From Fusarium oxysporum f. sp. lycopersici 4287 (taxonomy: Eukaryota; Ascomycota; Sordariomycetes; Hypocreales; Nectriaceae), in the NCBI RefSeq assembly GCF_000149955.1, contig NC_030992.1, positions 2,779,477-2,843,476 of the forward strand: 64,000 bases of DNA, read 5' to 3'. The notes beneath the pieces were generated by a model. That model searched no databases, was not told the origin of the DNA, and was given only the letters and a program-made list of their open reading frames with translations. The translations under genes were made by a program, and so were the position numbers. This document shows positions 10,109-22,100 of this stretch, piece by piece (the first letter of the stretch is position 1; the number at the start of each line of letters is the position of its first letter).

Positions 10109-11311
10109 TCAGTTTTCCAAATTCGTTAGGCATCCATTTCTCTCACATCTCCTGGACCGGCCGAATACTCCAACGCCACAATACTGGGGTTGTCCAACTC
10201 GCGCAGGAATCCCCAGATCATCGCGAAGAAAGTCCACCAACGACGTATCAATCGAGGATGAAAATGCGGCAAGGACAAGCATCATATTCGACTCGGGATG
10301 AGGCAGGTTGTGAATATCAGCAACAATGACGACCTCCTTGATCGTTTTTATCGACGCCAGTTCCCGCGCCCATTCCAAGCTTTCATGACGAGTTGTATAT
10401 AATAGCCGAAAGTCAGAAACCGTCAAGCTCTGCGGGCCGTCCCATGGCCCTCGTGGCCGAGCGCCTTCAATGACAAGTGTCAACTTATCCAAGCTTCGCA
10501 AACTTCGCAGCGAACGACACACAGAAGACCAGTCATATGAATCTGGTTCCATGACATTTGTTGGACTGCGCTTGTAGAGGCTGATCTCCCGGACTAAGTC
10601 TCTAGTGCGTGGCGTCTTATCAGTGAGGAAGGGCACCAAGGCCTCGAGGTCTTCTCCAAAGTGGAAAGCATGCTTTGTGTACAGGTAATGAGAGGCTTCC
10701 TCTCGGATTTTCCTGTTGATATGCATAACTGCAGTGTGCATCGATCGGCGGGGAAGAGGGTCGGCGCAATATGTCGTTTCGTAAGACTTCTTTGCGATAG
10801 TTCGCTCCATTATATGATATGCTGAACGTTGGGTCTTTGAACGGCGCGCCTCATATTCATATTTAGACTGATTTCGAATTGAGATATCTTTGGTCCCGCC
10901 GTTGTCGAGAAGATAGTCGTATATCAGCATGCGAATCTCTGGAGGGATGCGCAAGAGCATAGATTCTTCGGCCATGATGTTTGAGTTGCGTAGCAATGCC
11001 TGAAAGAAGGAGGGAGGTGTCGAAGTGATTTTACAACGCCTTTCAACTGAGGAATTCGTTTTGGACGCCGATGACTTGGTGATGTCAGTCTTGGTGATTG
11101 TACTAGTCGATGGTGTCGACGAGTCACTAACACGGTGACGGACAATGACGGATAACGCGAGGGATCTCACGTCAGAAGCCGCTTCTTGCAATGCCGACAA
11201 AGATACCAAAGACAATGCGAGGCTATCGTCCAGTGGCAGTGCGACAGCTGCCTTATTTATGTCTACAAACTGATCAGCAATTCGAAGGGGTCCGTCCATC
11301 AAGGTGCCCAC
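10109..11311 (-). CDS. hypothetical protein with 2EXR/F-box-like N-terminal motif
   Basis: This is a single open frame of 400 codons. Near the middle it contains LLRIPPEIRMLIYDYLL, the pattern that opens many fungal 2EXR or F-box-like proteins of unknown function, followed about 80 residues later by MHINRKIREEASHYLY, the usual second block (arrival of a charged helix ending in LY). These families are large in filamentous ascomycetes and have no assigned reaction. The first ATG at 11311 gives the full length. The ATG at 10975 (MAEESMLLRIPP) would give 288 residues starting just before the conserved block and is a serious alternative, since the first 112 residues are low in recognisable structure. 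No membrane segment or signal peptide is evident. Confidence 0.6.
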   Translation of the reverse strand: MGTLMDGPLRIADQFVDINKAAVALPLDDSLALSLVSLSALQEAASDVRSLALSVIVRHRVSDSSTPSTSTITKTDITKSSASKTNSSVERRCKITSTPPSFFQALLRNSNIMAEESMLLRIPPEIRMLIYDYLLDNGGTKDISIRNQSKYEYEARRSKTQRSAYHIMERTIAKKSYETTYCADPLPRRSMHTAVMHINRKIREEASHYLYTKHAFHFGEDLEALVPFLTDKTPRTRDLVREISLYKRSPTNVMEPDSYDWSSVCRSLRSLRSLDKLTLVIEGARPRGPWDGPQSLTVSDFRLLYTTRHESLEWARELASIKTIKEVVIVADIHNLPHPESNMMLVLAAFSSSIDTSLVDFLRDDLGIPARVGQPQYCGVGVFGRSRRCERNGCLTNLEN

Positions 11312-13043
11312 TCCCCGGACCTTGACGACCCAACCCCAAGGTCGGCTTTGTCAAACCAATAAGTACAAATTCAAGCCATTGAGCCAAATCTCAACACAGA
11401 TTTGAAGCGACTAAAGTCCGGTCACTTTGCCATCGGTGTGGCAGCCTTCCCCGTCCTTGCTCTCCGGCCACCTTGTTTTCGTAGGATAGTTCTTGATAAG
11501 GCAACCTACTGTGTAGGACAAGGTGCCCCCCAACTATACTCATTGGTCCAACCGCTAGCTGAAGTTCAACTCCTTCAGCTTCTTGTAGTGGATGCTGCCA
11601 AAGTTTAAGCTGTTGGCGATTCTTGCATAAAATTACAGAGATTCAGCCATCCACTAATATAGAGAGTGGAGTGCAAGACTCTTCAAACAAGAGAACGGTC
11701 CGTTGTCTTGCGGACTGTGACCCTAGAGATGGCATCAAGACCCCCACCACTAACCCGCATCGCAGACCCAGAACTGCGAATGACGAGATTGAACTAAAGA
11801 AGCACTTTTCCCAACTTTTTACAAGCTGAATCGCGTACAAATAAAAGTCCAACAAAGGGACAGGTTCCAAGACATATCAATACCTTTACCGCCTTGTTGA
11901 CGCACGCGTTCCAACGCTGTACCTGAGAGACGTTTCTTTGTCTTTGAGTTCAGCTAGTCACAAGGTTGTCCATAAAGAACGGCAATGATCTCATAGTCAC
12001 TGGACTATCAACCTCTGCGATCGTGGACTCTTCAATAAGCACGGCGATGTCATAGTTTGTGAACATAATTCGCTCGAGAATCTCGTCCGGGGGAGCTACT
12101 TCACCGAGCTAGACGTGCTTGTGCAGTCCACAATTCTCCGGAATACGTGGTTCGAAACATAGAATGATGCACTGGGCTACAAGCCTCTCATGCCGTTCTC
12201 TAGAGGCAATTACCATAGACCGTCTTCCGTCGATGTTGCGACGCGAAACGATAACTTATCATGGAGCAAATACCGAGTCATACAAGTTGAGCTAAGGATG
12301 CCGGCAAATGTGCTTCTTGTTGAGATAACGGGCTATGGACTTAGCGATGTCGAAGACGGAAAATCCAACTTTCCAATCACTTGTTTTCCCTATGATTTTA
12401 AAACAAATTTGGATACAATGGCCGCAGGCATATAAGAGAGGCAGGCTTTTGACCACCAGCGATGGCGATGAGGCACCAATAATGATCCATGTTTCTGGTG
12501 TCAAAGTACCACGCCCAGCACGTCTCTCACAAACCGAAAAAGTCCGCGATAGTCGGGATGGCCACTCTTGTTGGGGTGGACCATTCCATGCGACTATTAT
12601 AGCGCCATCTACCTCGAAGGTGATGATGAGGGTGCACAACCCGTCAACACCTTCAGAGAACCTTGGAGGTTGATCCGACCGACTTATCGGACCTTGGGGT
12701 CCCCGGATTATCTCAGGGCTCATTATCAATTAGAGTTTAAAGTAATACGATGCTTGCGGGTTCCTGGGGTGCTTCTTCAGAATCTCAGTCGAAATAATGA
12801 AGATGTCAAGGTATAAATCGTCTTTTCTTCTAGAAGCTCACATAGAAGTTTCAGGGATTGCGATCCTTGCTAGCGTTACATATCTTACGTCTTGTGGTCC
12901 ACTGAAACACCACATATGCAATGCTGGCATCTGAATAAGCAAACTTGTTGTTTTACACACGACCTTTCTCTTGAAGCCATACAGTGCCCTTCTCCTAGGC
13001 CTCATCTGAGCTTTCCGTATTCCAGGGGTTAATCATCTTAAAT
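11312..13043. other. intergenic with uninformative open frames
   Basis: The longest frames are 12292-12729 on the minus strand (145 codons) and 12335-12673 on the plus strand (112 codons), which overlap. Neither shows a domain, signal or codon pattern I recognise. The segment may be the remains of an older gene, or simply the upstream region of the GNAT gene. I see no support for an intact gene. Confidence 0.4.
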
Positions 13044-13784
13044 ATGGCGAATAAGTTCTCTTTCCACGACGCTTCTACATCATTTAATGATGCTCAGTTC
13101 ATGGCTGATGCAATGGACTCGACTATACCCCACCTTGTTGCGGCGGGAAACGCTGGTCAATGGGGAACTGAGCCCCTTTCTAGAAAGGAGTCGTTCATGC
13201 AGAAGATGCATGATGCTGTCTCCAAGTCGGAGCAGTTCTGTGAAACGGGGGCTGGTGATCGAGAGAGAATATTTATCGCCGAGGTTGAAGACGATCAGAC
13301 CAGCTCAGGATCCACTGCAAACGGAAACCTCTCCCGCCGCGTGGACGAGAATGGAAAATCCTTTGTGTCTGTTGGTTTCGTCAAACTTGTCGAAGAACAA
13401 TTCGTGAGCTATTTGAAAGAGACAGAGAGTTTGAAAGCCCTGATCGAACCTGCGTTGAAAAAGGGCAAGTTTGTCTTCCTCCAATACCTCGTCACTGATC
13501 ACCGAGTTGGTGATAGACGTCGTGGGGCTGGGGCTGCTCTCCTTCAGAAAGTCAAGGATTATACTCTTGAGCGTGGTTGGAAGACGATCTGGCTTGATTG
13601 CTGGGATGGAGGTAATGGGCAGTTGGTGCAGTATGTTCCCAGAAGGACACCCTCGACTCGGTTCATTTTTAATGGTTACAGATACTACGTTGATCAAGGA
13701 TTTCATATTATGGGGAGCTTTGGGAATGATCATGATGATGGGTCTTCATGGAACGGTAAACTTTTCCGTATGGACATGGCCTAG
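13044..13784 (+). CDS. GNAT-family N-acetyltransferase
   Basis: Exons 13044-13630 and 13682-13784 give 229 residues. The acetyl-CoA-binding motif A is visible as FLQYLVTDHRVGDRRRGAGA followed by ALL, with the R/Q-x-x-G-x-G/A loop in RRRGAG. It is followed by IWLDCWDGGN and QLVQYYVDQGFHIMGSF, the usual final strand and helix with the conserved Y..xGF. The substrate is unknown. A 51-nt intron (GTATGT...TTACAG, 13631-13681) is predicted because its removal joins VQ to YYVDQGF exactly as in GNAT families. It is a multiple of three and has no stop, so an unspliced read would still be open at 246 residues. The N-terminal third (about residues 1-105) is less conserved and contains a polar loop. Confidence 0.85.
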   Translation: MANKFSFHDASTSFNDAQFMADAMDSTIPHLVAAGNAGQWGTEPLSRKESFMQKMHDAVSKSEQFCETGAGDRERIFIAEVEDDQTSSGSTANGNLSRRVDENGKSFVSVGFVKLVEEQFVSYLKETESLKALIEPALKKGKFVFLQYLVTDHRVGDRRRGAGAALLQKVKDYTLERGWKTIWLDCWDGGNGQLVQYVPRRTPSTRFIFNGYRYYVDQGFHIMGSFGNDHDDGSSWNGKLFRMDMA

Positions 13785-13838
13785 AAACTGCTACCGAAGC
13801 AAGCATCATACAGCCAACACTGCTATCTCTGTGGGCAT

Positions 13839-14962
13839 TCATTTCTCCAGAGGAGCTGTATCAACAAAGCAGCCAAAGAAGGGATCCCGTCCTCCTACAA
13901 CTCCAGCCTCAACTGCCAATTTCCTCAACTCTTGATTCTCCTCCTTACTCAGCGTCACCTTTGCTGCTCCCACGTTCTCTTCGAGATACTTGATGTTCTT
14001 CGTGCCAGGAATGACAAACATTTTGGGGCTCTGCTCCAAGATCCAGGCCAGGACGAGCTGTGAGGATGTAAATCCCTTGTTCTTGGCCAACTCATTGAAC
14101 TGGTCCACAATCTTCAAGTTCTTCTTGAAGTTGTCACCCTGGAACCGCGTCAAGTTTCTTCGGGTATCTGTCTCTTCGAAACCATCGACAGAGCGGAAAC
14201 GACCGGTCAAGATACCACGACCAAGGGGTGAGTAGGCAAATACCGCCACGTCTAGCTCTTCGCAAGCTTTGAGAAGGTTTGTTCCTGAAGGACCTTCGAT
14301 GTCGAGTGTCCAGGGGTTGTACTCGACTTGTACTGCTGAGATGGTATGGATGGCGTGGGCTCGGCGGAGAGTGGTAGACGAGATCTCTGAGAGGCCCAAG
14401 TACTTGACCTTTCCCTCACTATGTGGGCGTGAGTCCTGCTCAACTTATTTCATAGTGGAATGACTTACTCAACCAATTGCTTCATGGCTTCCACAGTCTT
14501 CTCAATAGGCACATCCTCGTTTGCACGATGCATGTAATACAGATCAATGTGCTCAACACCAAGCCTCTTCAAGCTGCTCTCAATACTCTTCCTCACATGC
14601 TCAGGCGATGAATCAGTAACTATCCCTTTCTCACCTACCCTCAGCCCAAACTTGGTCGCAAGGAAAATATCCTGACGACGTTCGGGGTGAAGCTTGAACC
14701 ATTTGCCTACGACATCTTCACTGTCGCCGTAGACATCAGCTGTGTCCCAATTGGTACAGCCAAGTTCCCATGCACGGTCGAGGAGTTTGAGACGTTCTTC
14801 GTCAGATCTGGGGATATTAGTGAGGTTCAGGAGTTGGAGATGTGATTCATACGTGGCTGCTCCGTATCCGACGCTGATTCCCATAAGACCAAGACCAATG
14901 GATGGGATCTTGGGGCCATTCTTGGTGAGCTGTCGAAGAGGGAGTTGAGCTGGAGGAGCCAT
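13839..14962 (-). CDS. aldo/keto reductase
   Basis: Exons 14962-14469 and 14418-13839, joined over a 50-nt GTAAGT...CATAG intron, encode 357 residues. The (beta/alpha)8 aldo/keto reductase fold is clear: GLGLMGIS near the start, the catalytic Asp and Tyr in NWDTADVYGDSE, Lys in FLATKFG, and His in YYMHRANEDVP. Later come VQVEYNPW, FAYSPLGRGILTGRF and the NADP-binding block VIPGTKNIKYLEENVGA. The family reduces aldehydes or ketones with NADPH; the physiological substrate cannot be read from sequence. The start at MAPPAQ was chosen because it leads directly into the first strand; an upstream in-frame ATG at 15019 would add 19 residues without domain content. The gene converges closely on the GNAT gene (54 nt between stops). 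Confidence 0.92.
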
Positions 14963-15441
14963 GATGTAGTTCTCAGAAATGGAGTTTGGGCAGTTGGAGG
15001 AAATATTGGTTGGATGCAAGTGGCTTGGCTTTTACGAAGAACATGTTCTCAAACACAGAGAAACTCTCTTCCTTTTATACATGTCCAACGCCTCCTCATC
15101 ATTATATTAACCGCCCTATCCCAGTCCAGGTTACGACATTATTTCCTGTGTCCTTCTTGATATTCGTTACATCAGTGTATGAAACGGGGTTAGCTTTGCG
15201 CGGACATATCCAGGCAGCTTCTCATCCCCACACTTGCGGCCGAAAGACTGCTTGTCTCCGAAACTTTAAAGGATCTTGCATGAATGACTAAGACAGCCTC
15301 GGTCACGGGCAATATCTTATTCACCGTGAGGTTCGTATCAGTGTAGGCCAATCGATAGAAACCAGGTCAAAGAGAACAAAGAATCTTGAATTCAGATCAA
15401 GGTATCAAAAACCACAAAAGCGCTGTATTACACTAGTCCCT
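14963..15441. other. intergenic, upstream region of the aldo/keto reductase
   Basis: No gene supported. The bases next to 14962 are the likely promoter of the minus-strand aldo/keto reductase. The 15300-15441 end carries the 3' UTR of DBP9. Confidence 0.5.
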
Positions 15442-17532
15442 CTATTTTGTCTTGCGCCTCGCCTTGAATGTCTTGAGCGGATCTCGCTTCCTTGAGCCAA
15501 CCTTAAATCCGCGACCCTTCTTACCCTTATGGCCCTTGCGGTCTTTCCTGAGTGCCACAAAGCCAATGTCGTTTGTCAAGGCTTGTTTGCCATCTTTGGG
15601 TAGGAGATACTCTGGGATATGCTTCAGGTGAGCTTGTTGTCTAGCAGTTCGAAGTTCACCGTCGTGGCGAAGATGGGTGAGTTCCGTAGGGTTCTCCTCG
15701 AAATATCTGAACGATTGTTAGTACAGCCTGAATATGATGCGTTATTGTGTATATGCTTACCGCTTCAGTTTCTCACTCTTCAACAGCTCCTGTCGCAACT
15801 CTCTTGTTCGGGCCTCTCGGATAGAAACCTTGGTAACCGCACGTAGAGCATCGTTCATTCGGTACCGGAAAGGATCCACTTGCTTCATGTTGAAGTTGTA
15901 AGGCTTCACCTCTTTTCCTCGCTTGGCTTGCTGCCTGATGATCTTGGCCATCACCTTCTCGTCATTCTCTGATGCTGGTGTGGACGTAGGCATGTGCTTT
16001 CGGTATAGATCTTTAGGGACGACGAATGACAGAGCCATGCCAGTCTGTCCAGCTCGCGCTGTACGTCCTATTCTATGTGTGTAGGCTGATGCTGTTGTGG
16101 GGAGATCGAAGTTGATGACTGCGGAAACCTTCTTGAAATCGACACCTATAAGTGTTGTTAGTGCAAGTCCTGTGCTTGGGTAACTTTCTGCCATGCAAAT
16201 GACAGCGCCGGGCAAACATACCTCTTGATACACCATACTCTTTATCACCGCCCTTGGACTTCTTGGCCTTCTTCTTCGGTCGCTTTGCTTCCGTCTCCGC
16301 ATCATCTCCGTCGCCCTGCTTCTCGGCATCCTCAGTCTCGCCTTCAACAGGTTCCTCATCATCTCCCATCATCTCATTCTTCTCATCGGCGGCAATGATG
16401 ATATCGTAAACGTGTTTGTTGAACTCCTCAACGACATGAACTCGCGAGTTCAAGGGAAGTTCAGAGTTCAAAATACAACTTCGAATGCCGAACTGCTCAA
16501 AGAAGAGCTTGAGACGGTAGCATCGGTCAATGTCGCTCACAAAGATGATGCACTTGCCCTTGATCAATTTGAGCTTGAAGATCACATAGGCAAGAAGGAA
16601 CTTCTCGTCTTCACCACACCTAGTAGTATGTCAGCAACTGGTCGCTTGTATCTGAATATCAGGAGAACGTACTTGGCCACAAATTGGGTGATACCCTCGC
16701 CTTCAGCCTCCTTCTCCTTGAGATCCAACAACGTCGGGTCACGTCGGAAAATCCCCTTCAGTGCGTCGACCTCATCTGTAAGAGTAGCGCTCATCATCAT
16801 GACCTGAATACCCTTGGGGACCGATCGTGACAAGTTCTCCAGATCCTCACTGTAACCGTAGGAAAGAACAAGATCGGCTTCGTCCAGGATAAGATGTGTG
16901 AGTTTGTCGATTGAGAGTGCTGAAGAGTTGGCATTGTGCCAGGCAGTCGCAGGGGTCGAGATAACAATGTCGGGCGAGTTTGAGAGAAGGGCGCGCTGCA
17001 CGGCATTGGAAACCTTGTCGGTCAACTTGACTGTGCTGATATCCTTTGCGCAGAAGGAAGCAAATTGTTCGATGGCCTTGAAGACCTGGTCGGCAAGCTC
17101 GCGGGTCGGGACGAGGATGAGGGCGGTTGTGAAAGCAGTAGAGTCGGTCTAAGCACATGGCTATTAGCAAAGTCTTCAAGAATAGGATATCTCGAGAATC
17201 GGGTGGCATACAGCTTTGCGCTTCAGAATGCTAGATAGCAAAGGCAGAACATAAGCTGCCGTCTTTCCAGAGCCACAGTCGGCCTTGGCCAAAACATCTT
17301 GTCCATTGAGAGCCAAAGGAATCGCCTTCCTCTGCACTAGCGTCGGTTTTGCAAACTTCTGCTGAGCGATAGCTTGTAGCAGTCTAGGATCAAGACCGAG
17401 ATCGACGAAGGAAGTCTCATCCTCTTGTTTTTGCGCAGGCTTCGTAGGCTTTTCAACTTCGGTAGTAGCAGGCTTTTCGTCAGCGGCGACCTCTTCTGTT
17501 TGATCGCGCTTTCGTTTCGATAAGGACCCCAT
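15442..17532 (-). CDS. DBP9: DBP9, ATP-dependent DEAD-box RNA helicase of 60S ribosome biogenesis
   Basis: Five exons (17532-17212, 17148-16673, 16619-16222, 16145-15761, 15706-15442) give 614 residues in one continuous frame. Helicase motifs are present in order: Q-motif region [19 protein letters not shown], motif I ADCGSGKT, Ia PTRELADQV, Ib STPA, motif [20 protein letters not shown], then in the second domain [20 protein letters not shown] and motif [12 protein letters not shown]. The early exon boundaries, the LSYGY after DEAD, the acidic and lysine-rich insert before the [15 protein letters not shown] block, and the basic C-terminus are as in fungal Dbp9 (human DDX56). In yeast this helicase acts in the nucleolus on pre-60S particles. 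Motif I reads ADCGSGKT rather than the common ARTGSGKT, still with GSGKT intact. Confidence 0.93.
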
Positions 17533-18191
17533 TGTGTAAGTTGGTTGTTGTGTGGTGTTGGTGTTGGTGTGTGTCGAAGAAAGATGGTGATTTCTCAACT
17601 GCCCAGAGATAATCTTTCGCTGCTGGGTAACTTTTCCTCCAAATTTCCAGCAGGCTGAGGGGCAGCTACCCGGCGGATGATTACTTGATTGGCTGATTGA
17701 CTATCGAGCTAGCACCTTTGGGCTTAGCCTGGGAAATTGAAGAAAATCATTCAGAGTTCGAACTTTTTTTCTTCTTATCGTGCTTATCAATACATGCACC
17801 TCCAAACTTTGTCTAACCTTGTTTGGCTGGGAATAGCTTCACGTTGTTGTTCCTTTCATACACAGTGTAGGCGTATGCCTCTATTTCCAATCACCTGTAT
17901 CCAACTGCTTCCTGGTTCTATCTTGAAGTACTTGCATAGGAAATATTGAAGCAGACAGAGACAAGTGTCAATACAAGCCAACTTTATTACATGTCGAAGT
18001 CGACTTCACTTCAATCACTTAACGGAGAGAGACAAGAGACAGGTTTGATCATCAACAACAAGTATATTTATCATTCGCTCAGTTCATTATATCCCATGTC
18101 CCAAAATTCCAGGCTAACAGATTCCCAAAGAAAACATCATCTATATCCCAATTCTATCGGTTCTTTTTTTGCTTTTGCTTTCATTCCCTTT
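17533..18191. other. intergenic, DBP9 upstream region and myo-inositol oxygenase 3' region
   Basis: No supported gene. The left end is the likely DBP9 promoter and 5' UTR, including GTT/TGTGTTGG low-complexity sequence at about 17535-17575. The right end probably carries the 3' UTR of myo-inositol oxygenase. Confidence 0.5.
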
Positions 18192-19118
18192 TTACCACTT
18201 GATGACAGGGTTGGGGAAGTACTCGCTGATGAGCTCCATGTAGTAAGGCTTGAGCTTCTCAGCATCGGGCACACCGTCGCTCTTGGAATACAAGTCATAG
18301 GGGTTGAAGGCGTTGACAGCCTTGAGCATCTCATGGTCCTTGTCGCACATGAGGTGGCGGTAAGCTCCCTCGCGGTGCCAGGGGTAGAAGGAGTGGTAGC
18401 GGATCATGGCGAGAGCCTCGTCAGGGAGAGTGGACTGGTCCTTGACGACATGGTAGAGGTACTCGTCGTGACCCCATGAGAGCATGACGTTGTCGAGACC
18501 ACAGTTGGGAGAGTAGATACCGTACTTGGTGTTGAAGTCGGGGTTGATAGCATCGGGGTTACCCTCAGCGAAGGTCTCGGGGTAGATGATCTTGTCGGAG
18601 AAAGCACAGCCAACAGGGAATGTGTCACCGACAACGTCCCACTGACCCTGAGTCTCGAGCTCGGGGAAGAAGAGCATAAGCTTTCCAAGGTCGTGGATAA
18701 GACCAGTCAACTGCATCCATCGTGGCTTGCCATCACGACGAATAGCCTCAGCAGACTGAAGAAGATGCTGGATCTGAGAGAGGGAAGTATCAGGGTCAGA
18801 CTCATCAACAAGAGTGTTGAGTTTCTCCATGGCCTCCCAGATGGTCATCTCGGCACGAGGACGAGAGGCGTTGTAGAAGCGGTTGCGGGCAGCGAGGTTG
18901 TAGGCGACTGTCTGCTTGTGGTGCTGCTCGCGGTAGAAGTTCTTGACGCGGTCGGTGGCGTCGGCGTATTGGCGGAAAGTGTTCTTGTCCTTCTCCTTGT
19001 CGAACTTGGAAGTCTCGTCGTACTTGATCACGTTGACATCGTCGATCTTGTCAGAGAGAACCTCGAGGGCTTGGCCATCGTGGCTGGAGAAATCGTCAAC
19101 GACAGCGCCGGGAGCCAT
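18192..19118 (-). CDS. myo-inositol oxygenase
   Basis: An intronless 308-residue protein that matches myo-inositol oxygenase over its full length. The enzyme opens the myo-inositol ring with O2 to give D-glucuronate, the first step of the inositol catabolic route, using a mixed-valent diiron centre in an HD-like fold. The six metal ligands expected from the mouse enzyme are all visible: His in QIQHLLQSAE, His-Asp in GLIHDLGK, His in LSWGHDEYLYH, His in IRYHSFYPWH, and Asp in FNPYDLYSK. Substrate-side blocks GDTFPVGCAFS and PNCGLDNVMLSWGHDEY are intact. The protein is probably cytosolic, since it has no signal peptide. The upstream side is the 9.5-kb desert. Confidence 0.96.
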   Translation of the reverse strand: MAPGAVVDDFSSHDGQALEVLSDKIDDVNVIKYDETSKFDKEKDKNTFRQYADATDRVKNFYREQHHKQTVAYNLAARNRFYNASRPRAEMTIWEAMEKLNTLVDESDPDTSLSQIQHLLQSAEAIRRDGKPRWMQLTGLIHDLGKLMLFFPELETQGQWDVVGDTFPVGCAFSDKIIYPETFAEGNPDAINPDFNTKYGIYSPNCGLDNVMLSWGHDEYLYHVVKDQSTLPDEALAMIRYHSFYPWHREGAYRHLMCDKDHEMLKAVNAFNPYDLYSKSDGVPDAEKLKPYYMELISEYFPNPVIKW

Positions 19119-22100
19119 TGTGAATGTGATGTGTGTAAGTGAAGTGATGGAGGTAGTATAAGGTAAGTTGAGAGAAGAGGCTGGTATTGTTCTTGAAGAT
19201 TCAGTTGTAGTTGAGAGTGTGAGAATGATGATGAGCTTGGAGAATTGAATCTCAAAGACGTGAGAAGGATGGTCTTATGTAGTAGTTGATGTCAAAACTG
19301 TCCGTCCTTACAAGTCAACCTCATATCAAGAAGTTTTTGCTTTGCCCGCCCGCGCACACCATCAATGGATCCTTTCCCCTTCTTTTTCCCCGCATAATCA
19401 AACTCGAAGTCGGGTACATGACCAATCTGCGTCATCTGAGTGGGTGTTTTTGCTCTACAATTCTCGTCAAGTTTTCGAGACTTGGTCGAGATCTGGAGAA
19501 TGGTGGAACTCTGCGGGCAGAGTTTCTAAGTCGAGAGAGACATATCGAGCTAGATCCGCCGGAGAGACGCCGCTGTGAACCCTTACTTCTCAGATTCTCG
19601 ACCATTTACAGTTAGATCCGCCGGCTGTAGCTGTTTACGGCTGTCGAAGAGACACCAAGGATAGCATCAGTGCGGAGGCAGTGGAGATATTGTCGACTTT
19701 TACCTCAAAATGCCACGTTAATTCACCTTGCTAATTTCTTTCTACGTCACGCGGGGGATTAACCGGGAAGATTGCCGGATCTCAAGACCCTTCGCAAACT
19801 CGGAGATTCTTGTTCAAAATGTTCTAGACGCAGCTATCGCTTAGATCTCTGGGGCCTCATCTTGCGTGGTAACATGGGGATTATTGTTGGACCCTGAATT
19901 AGACAAATACGGCAAGACAGCCTCATGTGATCAATATCAGCAGATCTAGAAGTAGAGGTAGAGCAAGACAGGGCCACAGTCTAGAAGTTTGTCTCTGACA
20001 ATAGAAGCTTTGAAGGCTGCTTCAATATCAACTCTTAACATGTGGAATGCATCCACTGTCCAACACCTATCAGCATTATAGGATTATAGCTGATGGTGCT
20101 TCTCCCACAAACTTCCCCATACGTGCGTCTTGATCTAGATTCATCTTCAAGAGAGGGCAAGCTGAGCCGGTCCGGGGTGACGAGTTGTTTCCAATATGGT
20201 CCATATTTAGATGTTCCCAAAATCGCTAAATTTCCCCGCGGCTCAACTCATATTGTTCCAGGCACGGAAGTCTTGGTCGTGGGAAATCAACTCAAAATCG
20301 GAGTCTGGCTACTGGTTCCTCGCCATCGTGGTAATTTTGTCCGAGTGGGCTAAGAATTTAAGCGTCATACAGCGCATACGAGATCTTGGATTCCGCGCTA
20401 AAATTACTGGTCCCTGAGTTCATTTAGTTAGTTCCGGAGAGCTCGATTTCGAGGGATTGCCTTTTTAAGTAAGACTCCCCGATCATTGGGTCATTGTGCA
20501 GCTGCTACGAAACGTTGATTATCAGCCATATTCTTCTCTCTTGTCAGCTGATTCAAACATTGAATGTCAGGCATCTTGATGAAATTCTGATTGATATCAG
20601 ATCATTTCGCAGAAATAATCCGAATAATTTATCCTCTTATTCACCTGCTCTGAGACTCTGACGTGGGTGAAATACTTGAGCGTCGGTTTCATGCTAGAAC
20701 AAGAGAAGTATCTTAACAATTACACCTCTTTAATCATCAAACCGATCACTTATATCTTGTGCACCTCACGCTTTCAATGCCAACCTTTGACGATCAAACA
20801 CCTCTTTTTCGACGTTGACTTCTAGTTGTCTATTGTGTCGTTCTAGCAAATGCTCACGCTATCTGGCATCCGCAGTGGCTTAACCTACACCATTCTGTTT
20901 GAGTCTCAATATTGTATTGTCAGCAATGCCTACTGTATTTTCTACTGGTTCACCATAAGGACCCTACTCTGCATGAAGTTGAGGAATAATAAGTATCTTG
21001 TGGTATACGTCGTGTGTATTATAAATATATAGGGAAATATAGTGTGTCCAGATGGATTTACGCCGGCTCAATTTAGCGGTAATTGTCAAAAGTGTAATGA
21101 TTGCTCGACATATATGGGAAATTTTGTCGACGATGTGAAGTAATATGCTCGATATGTATTCCTACTAAAGAAAGAAATAAAATTATTGATATCGTGAATG
21201 CCTCTGACGACATCCAATGACCTGTATCCACAGAATTCGCAGACAATATCTAAGCCGGTCGTGGAGAACGGCATTGGGAGGCCCGCTCAAGATCCATAGG
21301 AATAACGCTCACACCTACCATTGCTTGACATAGAGGCCAGAATATTTATGAGAGGTACCTGAGTCATGTCTGATTTCGTATAATGACAAGGCTAATGAAT
21401 AGAGCTCCCATATATATGTGAGGGAATACATTGTCTATCCACAAGGCATGAACATATACGTTCTTGTGCCCTGGGCCTACCAGTGTACAACTACGGATAA
21501 CGAGACTATTGTAGTTACCCTGTAGATAAACTTGGTACAACGGGTGCATCGTCATCACGCGAGACTAAACTTGAATCTTAACCTTTGCAATCTAAATCTC
21601 CGATGAGACCGAGCCTTTTAATAAACAGTGCAGTCCTTATAGGAAGAAAGAATAAAGAACACTCAAGATAAAAGTCAAAACGCAGACTGAGTAGGCTGCT
21701 GGAAGCTGTGCTGTACTCGTATATGAGCAAGGCTTGAAAGTGAAGCTGAGGAGACTTGATAAGGTTTGAAAAGAAACAACACCCAGCAAATATTCAAATA
21801 AAACTATACATACGACAAAGTTTCAAATAATAAGTAGCAAAGCCTGAATAGAAGTGTTAGACATCAAGCCCTTTTTGAATAATGAGTTAATGGCCTCATA
21901 GGTTGAGGCGCCTGCTCGGCCCAACCTTCCCAGATCATCATGTCCTTAAACAAAGCCAAAGCCCAATAAGATCCAGGGTGTTTGGAATCAGTCGCAGTAA
22001 AACAGTCACAGGAAAGCGGTGGCTGTGTCATCATCCCATGAAATTGGTCTGATAACTAGATAATATCAATGAGTGACTCTGGAGTGACTGTCGAGAACTT

